Shown: positions 11,181 to 22,890 of the stretch, piece by piece
Layout of the letters: each line of letters begins with the position of its first letter
Numbering within the stretch: position 1 is the first letter of the stretch
Made by a program: the position numbers and the translations under genes
Notes under the pieces: model-generated
What the model saw: only the letters and a program-made list of their open reading frames with translations
Databases searched by the model: none
Told to the model about the DNA's origin: nothing
Source of the DNA: Nectonema munidae
Lineage: Eukaryota; Nematomorpha; Nectonematoida; Nectonematidae
Direction of reading: 5' to 3'
Assembly (NCBI GenBank): GCA_030549495.1
Contig: JAUIRK010000925.1
Span: forward strand, 124,001 to 188,000
DNA length: 64,000 nucleotides

Positions 11181-12028
11181 TTTTTCTATTTAAAAACTTT
11201 AGTGGTTATTTAAAAATGTTTTGGGCCTCGCCTTGGAAAATTTAATTTTTTATACATTTCGCATATCCGCTAAAATTATAATCATAATGTCTCTACCATA
11301 GATAGGAAAAATTTCCAAGTGTGTAAAGTTAGCAAAACTGTTACAGATTCCAAAATATGAAGATTTAGTCGCTCATAATGCTATTAGGATTTGACCATTT
11401 CTTTCTTTTAGCGAGAAAGTAATAGTCACTTAAATGATGAATGTCGACAACTTTTTTCAATTGAACAAATAGCATCTGACTTCATGAGGAAACCAAATTT
11501 ATACGAGGTTTGACTAAAATTTGGTAAAGAAATAAATTGTAAATTTTATTAAGTTAAGTTAAAAATGATATAAAATTATCCTGAATAGTTTCGACAGAAG
11601 ACTGACTTTTTCCGAGAAAAAAGATAGGTTGTCTAACAAATATTGAAATTAAATATCTGTTCATGGAGTAGTATTGGCAAAAAAACCTAAGTTCAACAAG
11701 AAGATTTATAAAAGAAAGCATTGAGATTTAGTTAAATCTATGAAAGATAAATCTCTGAAAATATTTTTTCGAACAAAAATTCATTTCCTGATATTTAGGT
11801 CTTATAAAGATGCCTAATTTACTGACAGGTGAAATGTCTTCAGTAAATTGAACACCAAAATTTGTTTATAAAAAATAATTTGGAAAAAACCACCCAATTT
11901 GAATTTTTTGAAGTTTATATATTTGACATTAATTAACAGATTATTTTAATTTATTTTTTGAAATGATTTATTGCTTTTTAACACGTTTTGTTGATTTTTA
12001 TAATAATAAACACCACATATACACTATA
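11181..12028. other. AT-rich intergenic DNA
   Basis: No coding potential or repeat structure was recognised. Confidence 0.5.
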
Positions 12029-12495
12029 CAGTGCGCCCTCGTTTTACCGCCATATCTGGGACCAACAAAAATAGGCGTTGTATCAAGGGTGGTGGTAAAA
12101 CGCAGGAGTTTATTTTCTAGTTAAAAAAACTAAGCTTAAGTTTACTCAAGTTATATAATTTTTTGAAAATAAAACTAGCAAACAAATCTAAAATATTTTT
12201 TTGTTTCAAGTTTGAAGTAGCAATAACATTAATTCTTTTATCTAAATTTACTAATAATGATAAATATCCTTCATTGCTGTTTTCCCTACATTCTAAGAAA
12301 GTTATGCATACATTTAAAGCAGCTTGTATATCTTTCATGTCTGGCTGGCTTTGGATTTCTGTTATTAAGTCGTCATTATCTGAATCGTTTAGCGCAGATC
12401 TTAAACATTCAATCATTTTTTTGCCAGTTATTTCTCCAAAAGTTTCTTCTGTTTTGTCGGCGGTGATAAATTATTCAGAAGACACATGTTGCTAA
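12029..12495 (-). pseudogene. 3' end of a pogo/Tigger-type DNA transposon
   Basis: The terminal sequence CAGTGCGCCCTCGTTTTACC begins at 12029 directly after a TA dinucleotide, as expected for pogo elements. The minus-strand ORF (stop at 12117, open to about 12480) reads as the C-terminal tail of a Tigger/jerky-type transposase. It has acidic blocks, a stretch like ALNVCITFLECRENSNEGYL, then NVIATSNLKQKNILDLFA, comparable to the KKQSTIDAFF tail of that family. The catalytic DDE part and the other terminus were not found, so this is an internally deleted or 5'-truncated copy. Confidence 0.6.
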
Positions 12496-13019
12496 CAGTT
12501 TACAATCGTTGTAGGTTTCACAGAATCCCAAAATTTTTTAGTATATCTAAAAGTATTAGCTAATATGATTTAGTTAGTGTTGTTAGTTTCATGTTGTTCA
12601 ATAATCTGGTTTAGTTGATGTCAGCGAAAAATTTTAAATATTTTATTTCAAAATTATTTTATTTTTTATTTCAAATATTTTTTAGTTTGATAATTTTTTA
12701 TAAACACAAAAATCAAAGAGAATATTATTTCTAGATTTAGCCTAGTCAAAATACTAAAAATAATTGAAAACTCTTTAAAATCTAAGAAAGCAGTTGGAAT
12801 GTGCTAAAAACTTATATCCGTAGCCTGAACGGACAAATTTGACTAAAAAAAAGTTGATAAGAATCTTCGAAATTATAAATATGTTTTAAATTATAAAGTT
12901 AATATGCATTCATAAAGGAGTTTTGTTAAAGTTGGGGTTAAATATTTGAGGCTAGCATAAATTGATCGTTCCTTAATTTTAGAGATTTATGTATACACGC
13001 GTTTTGGTTTAGCTTTAAA

Positions 13020-13112
13020 ATGTCGGTGAATTTTAATTCAAATGTTGGCTGGAATGATGTAACTGTTTTGCGTAAACCTCCTCCAAAGCCATCCTCTAAT
13101 AAGAACAAAATA
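13020..13112 (+). CDS. MBF1: MBF1 exon 1
   Basis: It starts ATGTCGGTGAAT and encodes the N-terminal [17 protein letters not shown]. It ends before the gtatat donor at 13113, phase 0. Confidence 0.8.
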
Positions 13113-16100
13113 GTATATTAAGCATAATTTTTGTTTATTAAACTTATTTTATTTTTTTGCAAAGGTTGTAAATCAAGCTTTAAGAAAAGGAGAAGAAGTA
13201 GATGTTCAAAAAAAGTGTAATCTATTCAAATATTTTTTTAATTTTTATTAAATAAAAATGAATATTTAATATTTTTTGGAAACACTTTTAAAGATAAATT
13301 TAAAAAAGGTCCCTAAAAAGTAGAAATATAAAAGTCGATATGAAGTATAAGTCAAATGAAAACCTTGTCTAAAATGTACGAAAAACATAAGATAAGTCGA
13401 AGATCAGAGATTAATCCCAATGTATGTTTATAAGCAGCGATACAAGTTGAGTATGTACTCACATGTGCAAAATTTTATGACATCTATATAAAATGTTTAT
13501 ATTGCCAATAAAACATCTTTTTATTTTTTATGTTCTCTAAAAACTTAAAAGAACTAATTAAGATAAAGATATAGCAATTTATTTTATTTTTTTAAATGTT
13601 TCAGATAGAGCTGTATAACACTTAATTTTAGTTGGTCAGTTGTCTTCTAAAATGGTAGCCAGGTAATTTTCAATTACAATACTCAAATTACAAATATAAT
13701 TGCAATTATGTCGCCATTTTTTCAATTACAATTACAATTTAATAATTGATTTTCTCCTCAATTACAATTACAATTTTTTTATCCATTCGCTTCAGCCCTA
13801 GGGCTAGGCAACCCAAATGAGGCTCATATCTATCGAGATGGGCACCGAAGGAAGGAAACCTGAGAACAGGGAAATTCCCCTACTCTTTTTGAATATTCCT
13901 TAGGGATCTTTAAGGTGACAAGCCAATTTCGACAATGTACACTACCCAGCCTTTGATAAGTAGGGCTCACTGATATGTCCTGCAAAGAGTCACCCATCCA
14001 ACTGCCAACCCCTCCTGAGGTTGATTAACTTCAGCATATATTTTAAATAAATGAAAAACAAATGAACACTTTTTCATGAAAGTTTTATTAAAATTTAAAA
14101 TCACTCCAGCTGTGTGAATTACACCTGAGGAACATTAATTCCTCAAATCTGGAATCGGACTGACGGCATAGGTCTGGCCTGATAAATTTTCTAGCAAGTG
14201 AGAAAAGGCGTTCTACAGGAGCAGAAGATGCAGGGATACTCGGGTACCGAATGGCTAGTGCGACAATCGTATCACTTTATATGACAGCTGTGAAGAATTG
14301 TTCTCTATCTCTATGAACTTACCGCTTCTTCACAACTACGCATGTAGTAGTAATACAAATTTTTCTCATCATCACCACATGGAAGTCATGTATGGAAATA
14401 TAGGAAGCAATATTGAAACAATGAAAAGGGGTGTGATTTTTTACCAATATCTCAGAAATATACGAAAATTATCTGAATAATAATTAAAATTGCTCTATAT
14501 CAGTCGTTCCCAACTTTTTTTCTGTCATTTCCCCCTGCACCCAATTCAACCATCTAGATTTTTCTCTTCATGTGTATGAGAGAAAGAACAGTTAAAAACA
14601 CTGAGTCTATTTACTAATTTATTTTTCAAATGTACTAATAGAGCTAACATTAAATTGTATTGAATAAGAACACTAACACAGTATTTTAGTGTGACTTCTG
14701 GCATTATTTGCCGTTCACAATTCCTTTAATGTCTGGGGGAGTTATGGAGAGCGCACATCGAAGATCCGCCTCCACCTCCAACTTGTTGCGTGCCTTTGTT
14801 TTGAGGTGTACCAGTGCCGAAAATCCTGTCTCACAGGTAGGTGCAAGAAACTGGACCAACATCCGCAGAGCATTGTCGCTTCTGGCACATCATCAACGTT
14901 CCTCTAAAATGGGTCTCTGATAAGCTTGTTCTCGTTTGTGATCCCTGGGAAGTAATACTTGAATTCTTCCTCCAAGCCTTCAAGGTGTTGTTTGATATCC
15001 TCGGCTATTGGATCAGGCAGACCATCTTCCATATCCTCCACACATTCGTTCAGAGCGAGGAATGAGGAAAAACTTCCACTCTCCGCTTTTTCCTTTCACA
15101 GTTCCAGTTTAGCCACGAAAGCTCTGATCCCCGATTGAAAAATAATTTTGCTTCCTTTGCAGTTTCCCGTTGAGCTCGTTCAATGCACTGAAACACGGAA
15201 AAACTCACCTTTCGACGCCTCCAGAAGCACAATATTCTCTTTGGCCCAAAGGAAGGCTGCCACCTCATCAAACAATTCCAGGACTCGCTGCTAACCTAGT
15301 GTTCAGAGCTGAACCCTTGATAAAGTTTGACGACTTTGATTACAGTCTCGAGATGCTGCTTGAGGGTCTTGGGGAGAGTTCTCGAAGCAAGAGTCTCTTT
15401 GTGGATAAGACAGTGTGTCGATTCTACTTCCGGATTCTTTTGCTTGACGAGCGTGACGAACCCCGATCGAAAGCCAAGCGTGGCTGGGGCACCATCCGTG
15501 CACACCCCAACCAGAGACTCCCAGCTGATGTTACTGTCTTTGAAAAAGTCATTGATAATGTCCATCACATCCCGAGCTTTGGTTGTGAGTCTGGAGAAGT
15601 TTGCAGAAGAGGAATTCTGCAATTCCTTTTTCGGTGGTATAACGAACAAAGACCAACAGCTGGGACAGATTCGCAACATCTGTCGATTCGCTGAGTTGAA
15701 TCGAAAAAAACTGTGACCTTCGAGCCTTCTGAACAACTTGGTTCTTGATGCTCTCAGCCATATCATTTATCCGTGACCGAATGGTGTTGTTTGAAAGGGA
15801 ATTCTGGGCAGCCTCATCAAGGACCAACTTCACGCACTGCAGCATTCAGGGCTTCATCAATGTTTTACCAATTGTGTATGGTTTCTTCTCCCTCGCAATC
15901 TTGTACGAGACTTCGTATGACGCTTTCACAATAGCGTCCTTTTACTGACGAAACGTTCTAGTTGAGTCCAGTCTCGTCTTCTTCAGATAATTTAGTTTCA
16001 GCTTGAAGTATTCACGATCCTTGTTCTGTAGTTCGGGATGGCATCCTTGAAGGTGTTGCTTCAGCTGGAATGGCTTCATGCTACCATTCCCCAAGGTCGT

Positions 16101-19100
16101 TGTGCAGATGACACATTGTGGCAGATGTTCCCCGTTATTCACAACGAACGTAAAACCGAAGTCTAGATATGCTTCTGAATATATCCGTTTTTTCGACATG
16201 ATCAGTTGCGGACCTGAAAAGAACAAGAGAGATCATATTAAGACATGTAATAGAAAAGAAGAAAGAAAATAAAACATAAAAATGAAAGCGGGTAAAGTTT
16301 AGGAAACGGGTACTCCTGAGAAGAGAAGAACAAGAAGAAGGCTATTACTGGAAATTATTTTCTGATAATTTTCAGAATTTTAATTCCAGACTAGAATTTC
16401 CCCGGATGGGAACCGGTGCTCTATATAGACAGGAATTGATGAATATGAAGGTAGCCAAAGGAAGCCTTTGAGTCGTAGCAATTTGAGTAAACAGTGAAGC
16501 GGAAATTTATTTTTATCACATGTGTAGTATAATAACACATGAAAGGAGCAAAGAGCGGTAAGCTCAAAGAGTTAGGGGGAGAGAGAGAGGATAAACCTTC
16601 ATGACTGTCATCTATAAGATTTATTGAAGTGTACTAGGATTGCCGATGATTCTCCTAGAACCAAAAAATTGGCAATCATCTTTTCAATTACAAGGATCAA
16701 ATTACAAATATAATTTCAATTATGTCTCCATTTTTTTTTCAATTACAATTAAAATTACGGTGTAATTGTAATTAATTTTCAATTACGCAATTATAATTAT
16801 AATTGAACCATCAACTTTACACCTTTATTAAACTTTTTAATTTTTAGTTAATTTAACATTTTGTTTTTTTGTTAGTTTTTGGCCAAGTGCAAGACGCATG
16901 CCATGTTGCGCATCTAGACGCTTTCTAGACTTCTTTTCAATTGGAAGAAGAGTGAACAGTTATTACCTTGTAGCTATCATAAGATGCTGCATGTTTAACA
17001 CTTTTAATGCTTTTTGGATAACCCTGGTTGAATGGTGATACCAATCAGTAACTGGGGATTAGACGAAGTGGTGTGTAATTGATATATAGTTATATGTAGT
17101 AGTAATGAAATACGTCATGGATATAATATATATATGTTATTGAGTGATGGAAAGACACACCTTCTCGAAAAACTTACGCGTTCCTCTTTAAACTAACAAA
17201 AAATAATCTCATGAAATCAGCAAGATCAAAGGGTACGAGTCTAGCTAGCATCCACTATATCTCTTGCGCCCCTTAGGGTTGCCTGCAACCCATGTTAAAA
17301 CCCCTGCTATAATGTATTCCCCAGTATTGCTTTTTGAAAAACACTAAAATGTATTGTAAATGAGCATTTTTCTTCAAAAACATCATTCAAGCTTGGCAAC
17401 TTTTTAAAATATAAAAAAGGATATTTAAAATGTATTCTAAAGTTTAAATAAATGTAAAATGTATACATTATTTTAAAAGTAAAAGTTTAAATATGTAGTT
17501 TTCAACAATAAAAAATTTGAAGGAGACCGATGCCTAATTTGGTTCAAGTTTTGTCTCTTTCTAGAATCGGTTCTCTTTGAACGCCTAGGGGCGAATACTC
17601 TCATTTTCTCTCTATCACCGGATGTAACACATTTGTTAAGTCGGTGCTGCAACGAATAAACACAAAGTGACAGACAAAAGTATGAAGAAGTTGGATGAAG
17701 AGACGGAACCTCATCACGTGGAAACACTTTCTCTCGATGTTGGCAAATTGATTCAGAAAATGCGCTTGGAAAAGGGCCTCACGCAAAAAGAACTTGCTAC
17801 GGTTTCCATCTTCATTTTTCGTTTGTATTTTGGTTGGCCTTTTAGAAAGGTACTGAGTCAGTAGTTGTGGACTTGGATCACATTTTTTGATTCTTTGAAA
17901 AAATTTCATTTTTTTTAAATTGTATAAATATACTTCTTCTTCATCTTGAATTCCATTTTTTTAATTGTATAAATATACTATTTTTATGAAAATAGGTATA
18001 AAGCAATTCATCATAAAACAACTTTAGGGTCATTTTTCTTCATATATCCATTTTAGGGGTGAGCTTTCTTTATATGGTACATCAAGGATGTTTGTTCTTC
18101 ATGACATCTTTTTCCTTCGTTTTTTATAAGCGACTAATTCACCCAATTTTCTAAAACTTCACAACATGACAGTATGCTTTTGTAAACTGTACTTTCATCA
18201 AAGATGGCTGACACCAAATTAGCCTAAAAATTTTACACATTCTTAAAAACATAAATTCAGTCAAGAAAATCAATAAAGTAAATTTTTGTAGTTATTAAAA
18301 CTTAGAAATTTGAAATTTTGTTTATTTAAAGTTTATTGGAGTGTTTTCGAGCGAAATTTTTCAAAATATAGACTATCATTCTATTTTTGTTTAAAATTTT
18401 TCAATAGTCAAATTTTTTTTCAAATTCTAGATATCCAAAGGAAATATATAGAAGCGCTTAGAGAACATCTTTTACTTTTGATAGGTGATGCAGCCTTATA
18501 TTTGAAAAGAGCTGAATAAGATTTCAAATTTTAAATCAATGTGTATTCATTCTCTGTTCCTCACATCAACTACGCATCTGCTGTGTGATTCTTAGATCTA
18601 AATTTGAATCAATAGGCAACTTGAAAATCAAGAGATTATGGCTGAAAATCTTGATGCGAATTTTTTATGTAGTTGATTATCAGAATTATCCTTCAAAAAA
18701 TTATTATCCTTCAGTTTCTTTCAAAATATTTTTTATTTAAAATAGCCTGGATTAGATTCAAAAACAATCAGAAAAACGGCTCTTGTTAACGTCATTAAAA
18801 TAATTGGATTTTTCTTTATTTTTTCCAAAACCATTTTATTAATATCGATCTTTTTGTGCACTTTTCTCTAAGTAGGATAACAGAATCAGATCTTTTTTCT
18901 CCTATCTCTCATAGAAGATCTTTGACTTCTCAAGACTTTTTCCAAGCATGGAAATGATCTTTCACGCGATGATGATACTCATTCCAATAGTGAGAGTCCC
19001 TTTAAATCACATTAAAAAATTGAACGATACATTAAAAGTAAAGTAATGAGATTTTTTACCAGCATAATATAACTTGCATGCTTTTTCTAGTGCTTTCTAC

Positions 19101-19618
19101 ATAGGATGAATCATATATATCACTGAAATCCTTGTACCTATATTTTTTCGAATTCCAGGGGGCATGAGTAAGGTTGGGTTCGATCCCGCATCAAGCCTAC
19201 TTCCTCATAGTTCGATAGAAGCGGCACAAGTGTCCCTTCTCCATGACGCGTGCCTTTATCTTTATTAACAGTTTATTGCTACAATCATTCAACTTTCAAA
19301 ACAGCGATCCAAATAGAATACTAAGACAGTGTACTAAGACAGTGTTAAGACACTCCCATTCTCTTTTTATTCAAAACATTATTATAAACAAGTCAAAGGT
19401 TTTCATTACATTCCTTCTTAAGTGTGCGTAAGTGCATCTGTGATGTGACAGGAGGTAGCAATACGATTCAAAGGCCGCAACCAAATTTCTACTCTTTTCA
19501 TTTTTAGAAGATTTGTGAAAAAAGCCAAGTTGTTGCTGACTACGAGAGTGGCAAGGGAATCCCATCGCAAACCGTTTTATCCAAAATGGAAAGAATTTTA
19601 GGTATTCCTCTTTACTAA
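13020..19618 (+). CDS. MBF1: Multiprotein bridging factor 1 / EDF1 (four exons)
   Basis: Exons 13020-13112, 13165-13216, 17641-17801 and 19508-19618 are flanked by GT/AG and phase-consistent (0, 1, 0). They give 138 aa; animal family members are close to 148 aa. Residues 1-31 contain WNDVTVLRK (family: W.TVTVLRK), and exon 2 gives [13 protein letters not shown] (family: RRGEDVETSKK). Exon 3 gives the [10 protein letters not shown] linker and the helix-turn-helix start GLTQKELAT. Exon 4 gives [19 protein letters not shown] and KMERILG. The family bridges TBP and bZIP/nuclear-receptor activators, and also binds stalled ribosomes. The usual basic LRGK...G tail is missing: the protein ends GIPLY. 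The sequence is rather divergent, but the gene looks functional. A 1.9-kb hAT element lies in intron 2 and a SINE in intron 3. Confidence 0.87.
13165..13216 (+). CDS. MBF1: MBF1 exon 2 (52-base microexon)
   Basis: It follows the acceptor tttttttgcaaag and encodes [17 protein letters not shown] plus one base. The donor is gtaatc. Intron 1 is only 52 bases. The spanning codon with exon 3 gives Phe where most relatives have Trp (KKF for KKW). Confidence 0.8.
13655..14492. mobile_element. Left flank of an older insertion with attacaatt-rich end
   Basis: About 75 bases from 13664 (tcaattacaatactcaaatt and on) recur in direct orientation at 16682-16757 at roughly 90% identity. They bracket about 3 kb that contains the hAT element at 14501. 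The bracketed unit may itself be a mobile element carrying a nested one. Confidence 0.4.
13955..14045 (-). repeat. 5S rRNA-like segment, possibly a 5S-derived SINE
   Basis: Read on the minus strand, it has ctgaagttaatcaacctcag followed shortly by ggcagttggatgggtgactc. This resembles the 5S internal promoter region (GAAG.TAAGCA... and TTGGATGGGTGACC). A weaker, possibly related stretch lies on + at about 20600-20700 (cttcaggagggttggctgat). The rest of 5S rRNA does not align, so this is at most a fragment or a SINE head. Confidence 0.4.
14501..16418 (-). mobile_element. hAT transposon (ZBED5-like) with 8-bp target duplication
   Basis: The element is bounded by ctctatat at 14493-14500 and the identical ctctatat at 16419-16426. 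Its ends begin CAGTCGTTCCCAAC on one side and CACCGGTTCCCATC (complement) on the other. It sits inside MBF1 intron 2 on the opposite strand. The perfect target duplication suggests an insertion not too old, although the transposase is broken. Confidence 0.85.
14704..16199 (-). pseudogene. Broken hAT transposase, ZBED5/FAM200-like
   Basis: The start is [16 protein letters not shown], followed by a BED-type zinc finger ([14 protein letters not shown]) near 16000-16190. The middle (15549-15845) has SIRSRI-like and [16 protein letters not shown] blocks. Then come [20 protein letters not shown] and an HLETVIKVV block (15296-15540). Farther on are [20 protein letters not shown] and the stop at 14704, which form the hAT dimerisation tail. 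The pieces lie in different frames and several blocks are interrupted, with at least three frameshifts or stops. It also looks shorter than full-length relatives. Confidence 0.8.
16682..16810. repeat. Right copy of the attacaatt-rich direct repeat
   Basis: It matches 13664-13740 in the same orientation (tcaattacaaggatcaaatt against tcaattacaatactcaaatt, then aatataattncaattatgtc). The following stretch gtaattgtaattaattttc partly inverts the motif. Confidence 0.5.
17641..17801 (+). CDS. MBF1: MBF1 exon 3 (linker and first half of HTH)
   Basis: The acceptor is acatttgttaag; an in-frame stop directly upstream excludes a longer exon. It encodes [20 protein letters not shown], then [20 protein letters not shown], the start of the Cro/C1-type helix-turn-helix. 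The donor gtttcc at 17802 is phase 0. Confidence 0.88.
19158..19268 (+). repeat. tRNA-derived SINE, copy 2 (internal deletion)
   Basis: ggcatgagtaaggttg is joined directly to box B ggttcgatccc (19177-19187). About 40 bases present in copy 3 are lost. The body gcatcaagcctact... and the tail tttatctttatta match copy 3. It lies in MBF1 intron 3. Confidence 0.75.
19508..19618 (+). CDS. MBF1: MBF1 exon 4 (second half of HTH, stop)
   Basis: The acceptor is tttttag. It encodes [20 protein letters not shown], then [16 protein letters not shown] and a stop at 19616-19618. A tttag|gtattc donor-like site lies inside (19599-19600), so an alternative end cannot be excluded, but the spliced length already fits the family. 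Confidence 0.87.
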   Translation, partial: KICEKSQVVADYESGKGIPSQTVLSKMERILGIPLY

Positions 19619-19850
19619 TTCATCTCTTTGCGTTTCCCTTTTTTTGAACGGGCAAATCAACACTCATTCCTAACATTTGGCTAAATGTTCCTCTCACTGA
19701 TTTTTTTCTCATTTTTCCACAAGCCTGGTTTGCTGTTTCACTAGATTTTAGTTTTAAATGCGAGGGCCGTTGAGGCCTTGTTTGGATTGTTAGCGCATTT
19801 GAAAAGTCAAAATGATGCAAGGGATCGGTTTGAATATCCATCTTCAAATG

Positions 19851-19856
19851 AATAAA
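19851..19856 (+). terminator. Possible MBF1 polyadenylation signal AATAAA
   Basis: The first canonical AATAAA after the stop lies 232 bases downstream. Confidence 0.4.
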
Positions 19857-21717
19857 GAACATCAAAGCTGACAATTTTGGGATGTGAAGCAGAGAATTTG
19901 TTCCCAAAATTTAAAAGTACTATTGTGTAAGAGAGAAATTAAAAACACTTAAATTTTTGAAGCAAGCTAAAAGATTAATCTCGTGTTCTTTATCTTTTTT
20001 AATACTCTTTTGTATAAGAGAAAAAAAATTTAATTCATTAATTATATTGTGTGAAACATTTCATACATTTTATTTTCTTTAAAAGGGAAGCATGGTGATT
20101 TGATTCTTGATCAAAATTCTGTGATACTTGAAGTTGAGAGGCTTTTTCTTTTACCAGGGATGATCATTAAAAAAATAAATAATTTGCTTTAGTTTTGTTT
20201 CTTTTGCAAAGAGGTAGAGGATTCAATTTAATATTCTTGACGAATTTATTACAAAAAGTGCACGAAAATGGAACTTTATTTGGATGAAAGGAAGAAAATT
20301 ATATCATTTTTTGTCTGCCCCTCATCAGGCATATGAGAGGCTTGCAAAGGAGTATTTTGAATGATCTAGAATGAAATAAATATTTTATGGAAAAGAGAAA
20401 TATATCCTAAAGAATAGGAAGATGAAAAATTTCAATTAATACATTTTGAAGAAAAATGTCTTACACGCCATTTTGAAAAAGTTATGAATATTGAAGTAAT
20501 TGTGTGAATTTTTCTATAATTAATTTAATCAAAATTAAAAACTCGAATATAAGCGAAGAAATATGGAAGTCTATGGATGAACGAAGTGTAAAGCTGATTA
20601 TGAGAAACTGAAGGTGAAGCGTATGATAATAATCACTTCAGGAGGGTTGGCTGATAGGATTGGTAAGGAGGCTCCCTTGAGAGAACATCACTGACATGTT
20701 TTATTATTTTATTCATCATTATAGATAAGGATATACGGTTGGGTTCAGTATTTATTCAGATATTTTTAAAAGCCATATTTTCAATTTTTTCACATATTAC
20801 ATTAGAAATTGCAGGTGATCTATAGGTCTTTATTTGCTTATAATAATAGATACCTTCTCGATAGATTATTTCTTTTCAAAGCTAATTCTAATGTTTTCCT
20901 TAAAATTGTTCCACAATATCATCACATCATTAAACCATTTCAAATTTAAATTGATTTCAATTTATGCTTTATTGATTTATCAATATTTGTAGAAGAAAAA
21001 CTAACTAGAATATCTTCTGCATTATACTCTTTATTAAAATTCCATTATTCTTTAGATCAAAAAGATTTAGAAAAGTTCGCAAACCGATTCAACTTCTTAA
21101 GAATTTGTTCAGCCATCCACGATAATATTTCATTGATAATAATTGATATCCTGAATTACCATATAATGTTCTGGCCCTTTATAACTTTTTTTTTGGATAG
21201 AAAAGAATTATTCAGTCCATGTCGAATAATGTTTTAAGATTCATTGATTTTTCTGGCTAAGTATTTTCCTTCAATACATCACATATTTTAGAAATGTGAG
21301 CTAAACCAGTATCCTTATCATTTGAAGAGAAATATGCGAAGGTATCTGTAGGTTTATGGGAATACTTTCAAATTGAAAACATCGTTTTTCTTCAACATTT
21401 TACAATCTAAGGATGTAATCGAGCTGTTATCCTCTAATTCAAAGATGAAGTTCAATCCTTTGTGGGATGAATTGAATTTTTCCAAAAGAGGTATCGGTAA
21501 AAGAGAGTCATCATCATATACCGTACACAGAAACTTGCCTTACACGAAGATCTTCGAAAAGCACAATTTTCGCATTGTTCAAAAATAGGCTAGCAATCAC
21601 ACACTGTAAGAATCACCTATGACGCTACCTTCCTCCTAAAGTTGATGTATAAAAGTCAAATAACGGTGTGACAAAACTTCCAGTTTGGGAAAGCAAGTGT
21701 GTTTGGTCCAAAGGTAT
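19857..21717. other. AT-rich region, nothing firmly recognised
   Basis: It holds a 71-aa ORF at 21373-21588 (+) with no recognised motif and a weak 5S-like stretch at about 20600-20700. If the adiponectin receptor gene continues on the minus strand, its last exon could lie here, but I did not find it. Confidence 0.4.
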
Positions 21718-22270
21718 CTAATAACAACGTATCAAGCGGAGACGATCCGAAATCTTAGTGTTAGCAAATAGAGATTGTGCGTCAAAGCCAACTAACATAT
21801 TTTCCATTCTACGTTCACATTTTTTCAAGCTTTCAATTGAAGCACTAGTGTTTTCAATAGCATAACCATTTTCTCGCAAAGTTTTGTATCTACGTGACAA
21901 ATACATAGTTATTATAAGATATGCTGCTACTATAACTTATTATGGGTCCGAGAGAGTTACCTGGTCGTATGTCTTATAAGAATCTTCATAATTTCAAATC
22001 TGATCATATCTTCATGGCCTGTATTATTTCTTTGTTTCAACTTTAGCCTTTTTTAAAAATTCTTTTATCGAAATTTCGGCTTAAAATTTTGAATCATATT
22101 TAAAAACATTTTCTTTATCCTTAGTCAATTTTTTGGACAAAAGATTCCATACCCATATTTCTTTGAAAACCGCGAGCTCATTTGAACTTGTATCTTCTAA
22201 TTGAAGCGTTAAAGTGCTTATCCTGGCACAATGTTCAGAGTTTTGCTTATCCAAATGATACCGTGTCTCC
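21718..22270 (-). other. Unassigned coding-like minus-strand segment
   Basis: The open stretch 21718-21906 (MYLSRRYKTLRENGYAIENT...) and an upstream frame near 22090-22270 (EETRYHLDKQNSEHCARIST, then ...NELAVFKEIWVWNLL) are hydrophilic and heptad-like, as in coiled coils. A gtaact donor-like site lies between them near 21964. I do not recognise the family. It could be two exons of a host gene or a decayed one. Confidence 0.3.
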
Positions 22271-22624
22271 TCTTGCCATGAGTTAATTTAGGACTTCGTA
22301 AATTTTGCAAGTACTATAAAATTAAAAATATAATTAATCACACAATTAAATGATGTGGGCTCATTGAAAGATGAGTAGTGTCAGGTGATAACTCTAGTCT
22401 TAAGAGTCGTGACACCAATTATACTATATATAAATATTCCATTGTTATAATTGAGCTTATATATAGAATTTCATTTTAATACACTTTCTCATAAAGAATT
22501 AAGTTTTTCAACTGCAACAATTGCGTAGAAGTATGATGTGATTGAATTTGCAAGATAAAACTAAAGAAGAATTCTTTTTACAAAGAACATAGAATAAATT
22601 CAAATTTGAATCATAGGATAAATC

Positions 22625-22890
22625 ATAGAGGTTCCGCCCCCTTTAAATCCGCCAGTGCTTTATATCGATCCTTGATGTAACCCTATTCTTATTTTAAACC
22701 GCTTTAACTAGATTTTCATCTACACCCTCTCTTCTTAAAGACCATTCAATGAGAATTCTACCAACAGAATCAAAAGTCTTCTTCAAATCAATGAAAGCGA
22801 AATAAAGACCATGTCCGTTTCTCGCTTTTTTTCTATTAGCTGTCTAATAATCAAATTTGCGTCATTTGTGCTTTTTTCCTGACATAACCA
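22625..22890 (-). pseudogene. LINE reverse transcriptase fragment
   Basis: On the minus strand it reads STNDANLIIRQLIEKKRE, then after one frameshift NGHGLYFAFIDLKKTFDSV and RILIEWSLRREGV. This is the RT block with the first catalytic Asp (FIDL.K.FD). Only about 80 codons survive. The left margin (ccccctttaaatccgccagt near 22640) resembles the end of the hAT MITE at 25070. Confidence 0.75.

Noticed and set aside
14708-15716. Plus-strand ORFs across the 14.5-16.4 kb hAT element
   Set aside because: The transposase blocks read on the minus strand; the plus-strand frames are shadows.
18600-18680. Possible HQ..F exon for receptor helix 7 on the minus strand
   Set aside because: The local translation lacks the second His and the surrounding hydrophobic helix.
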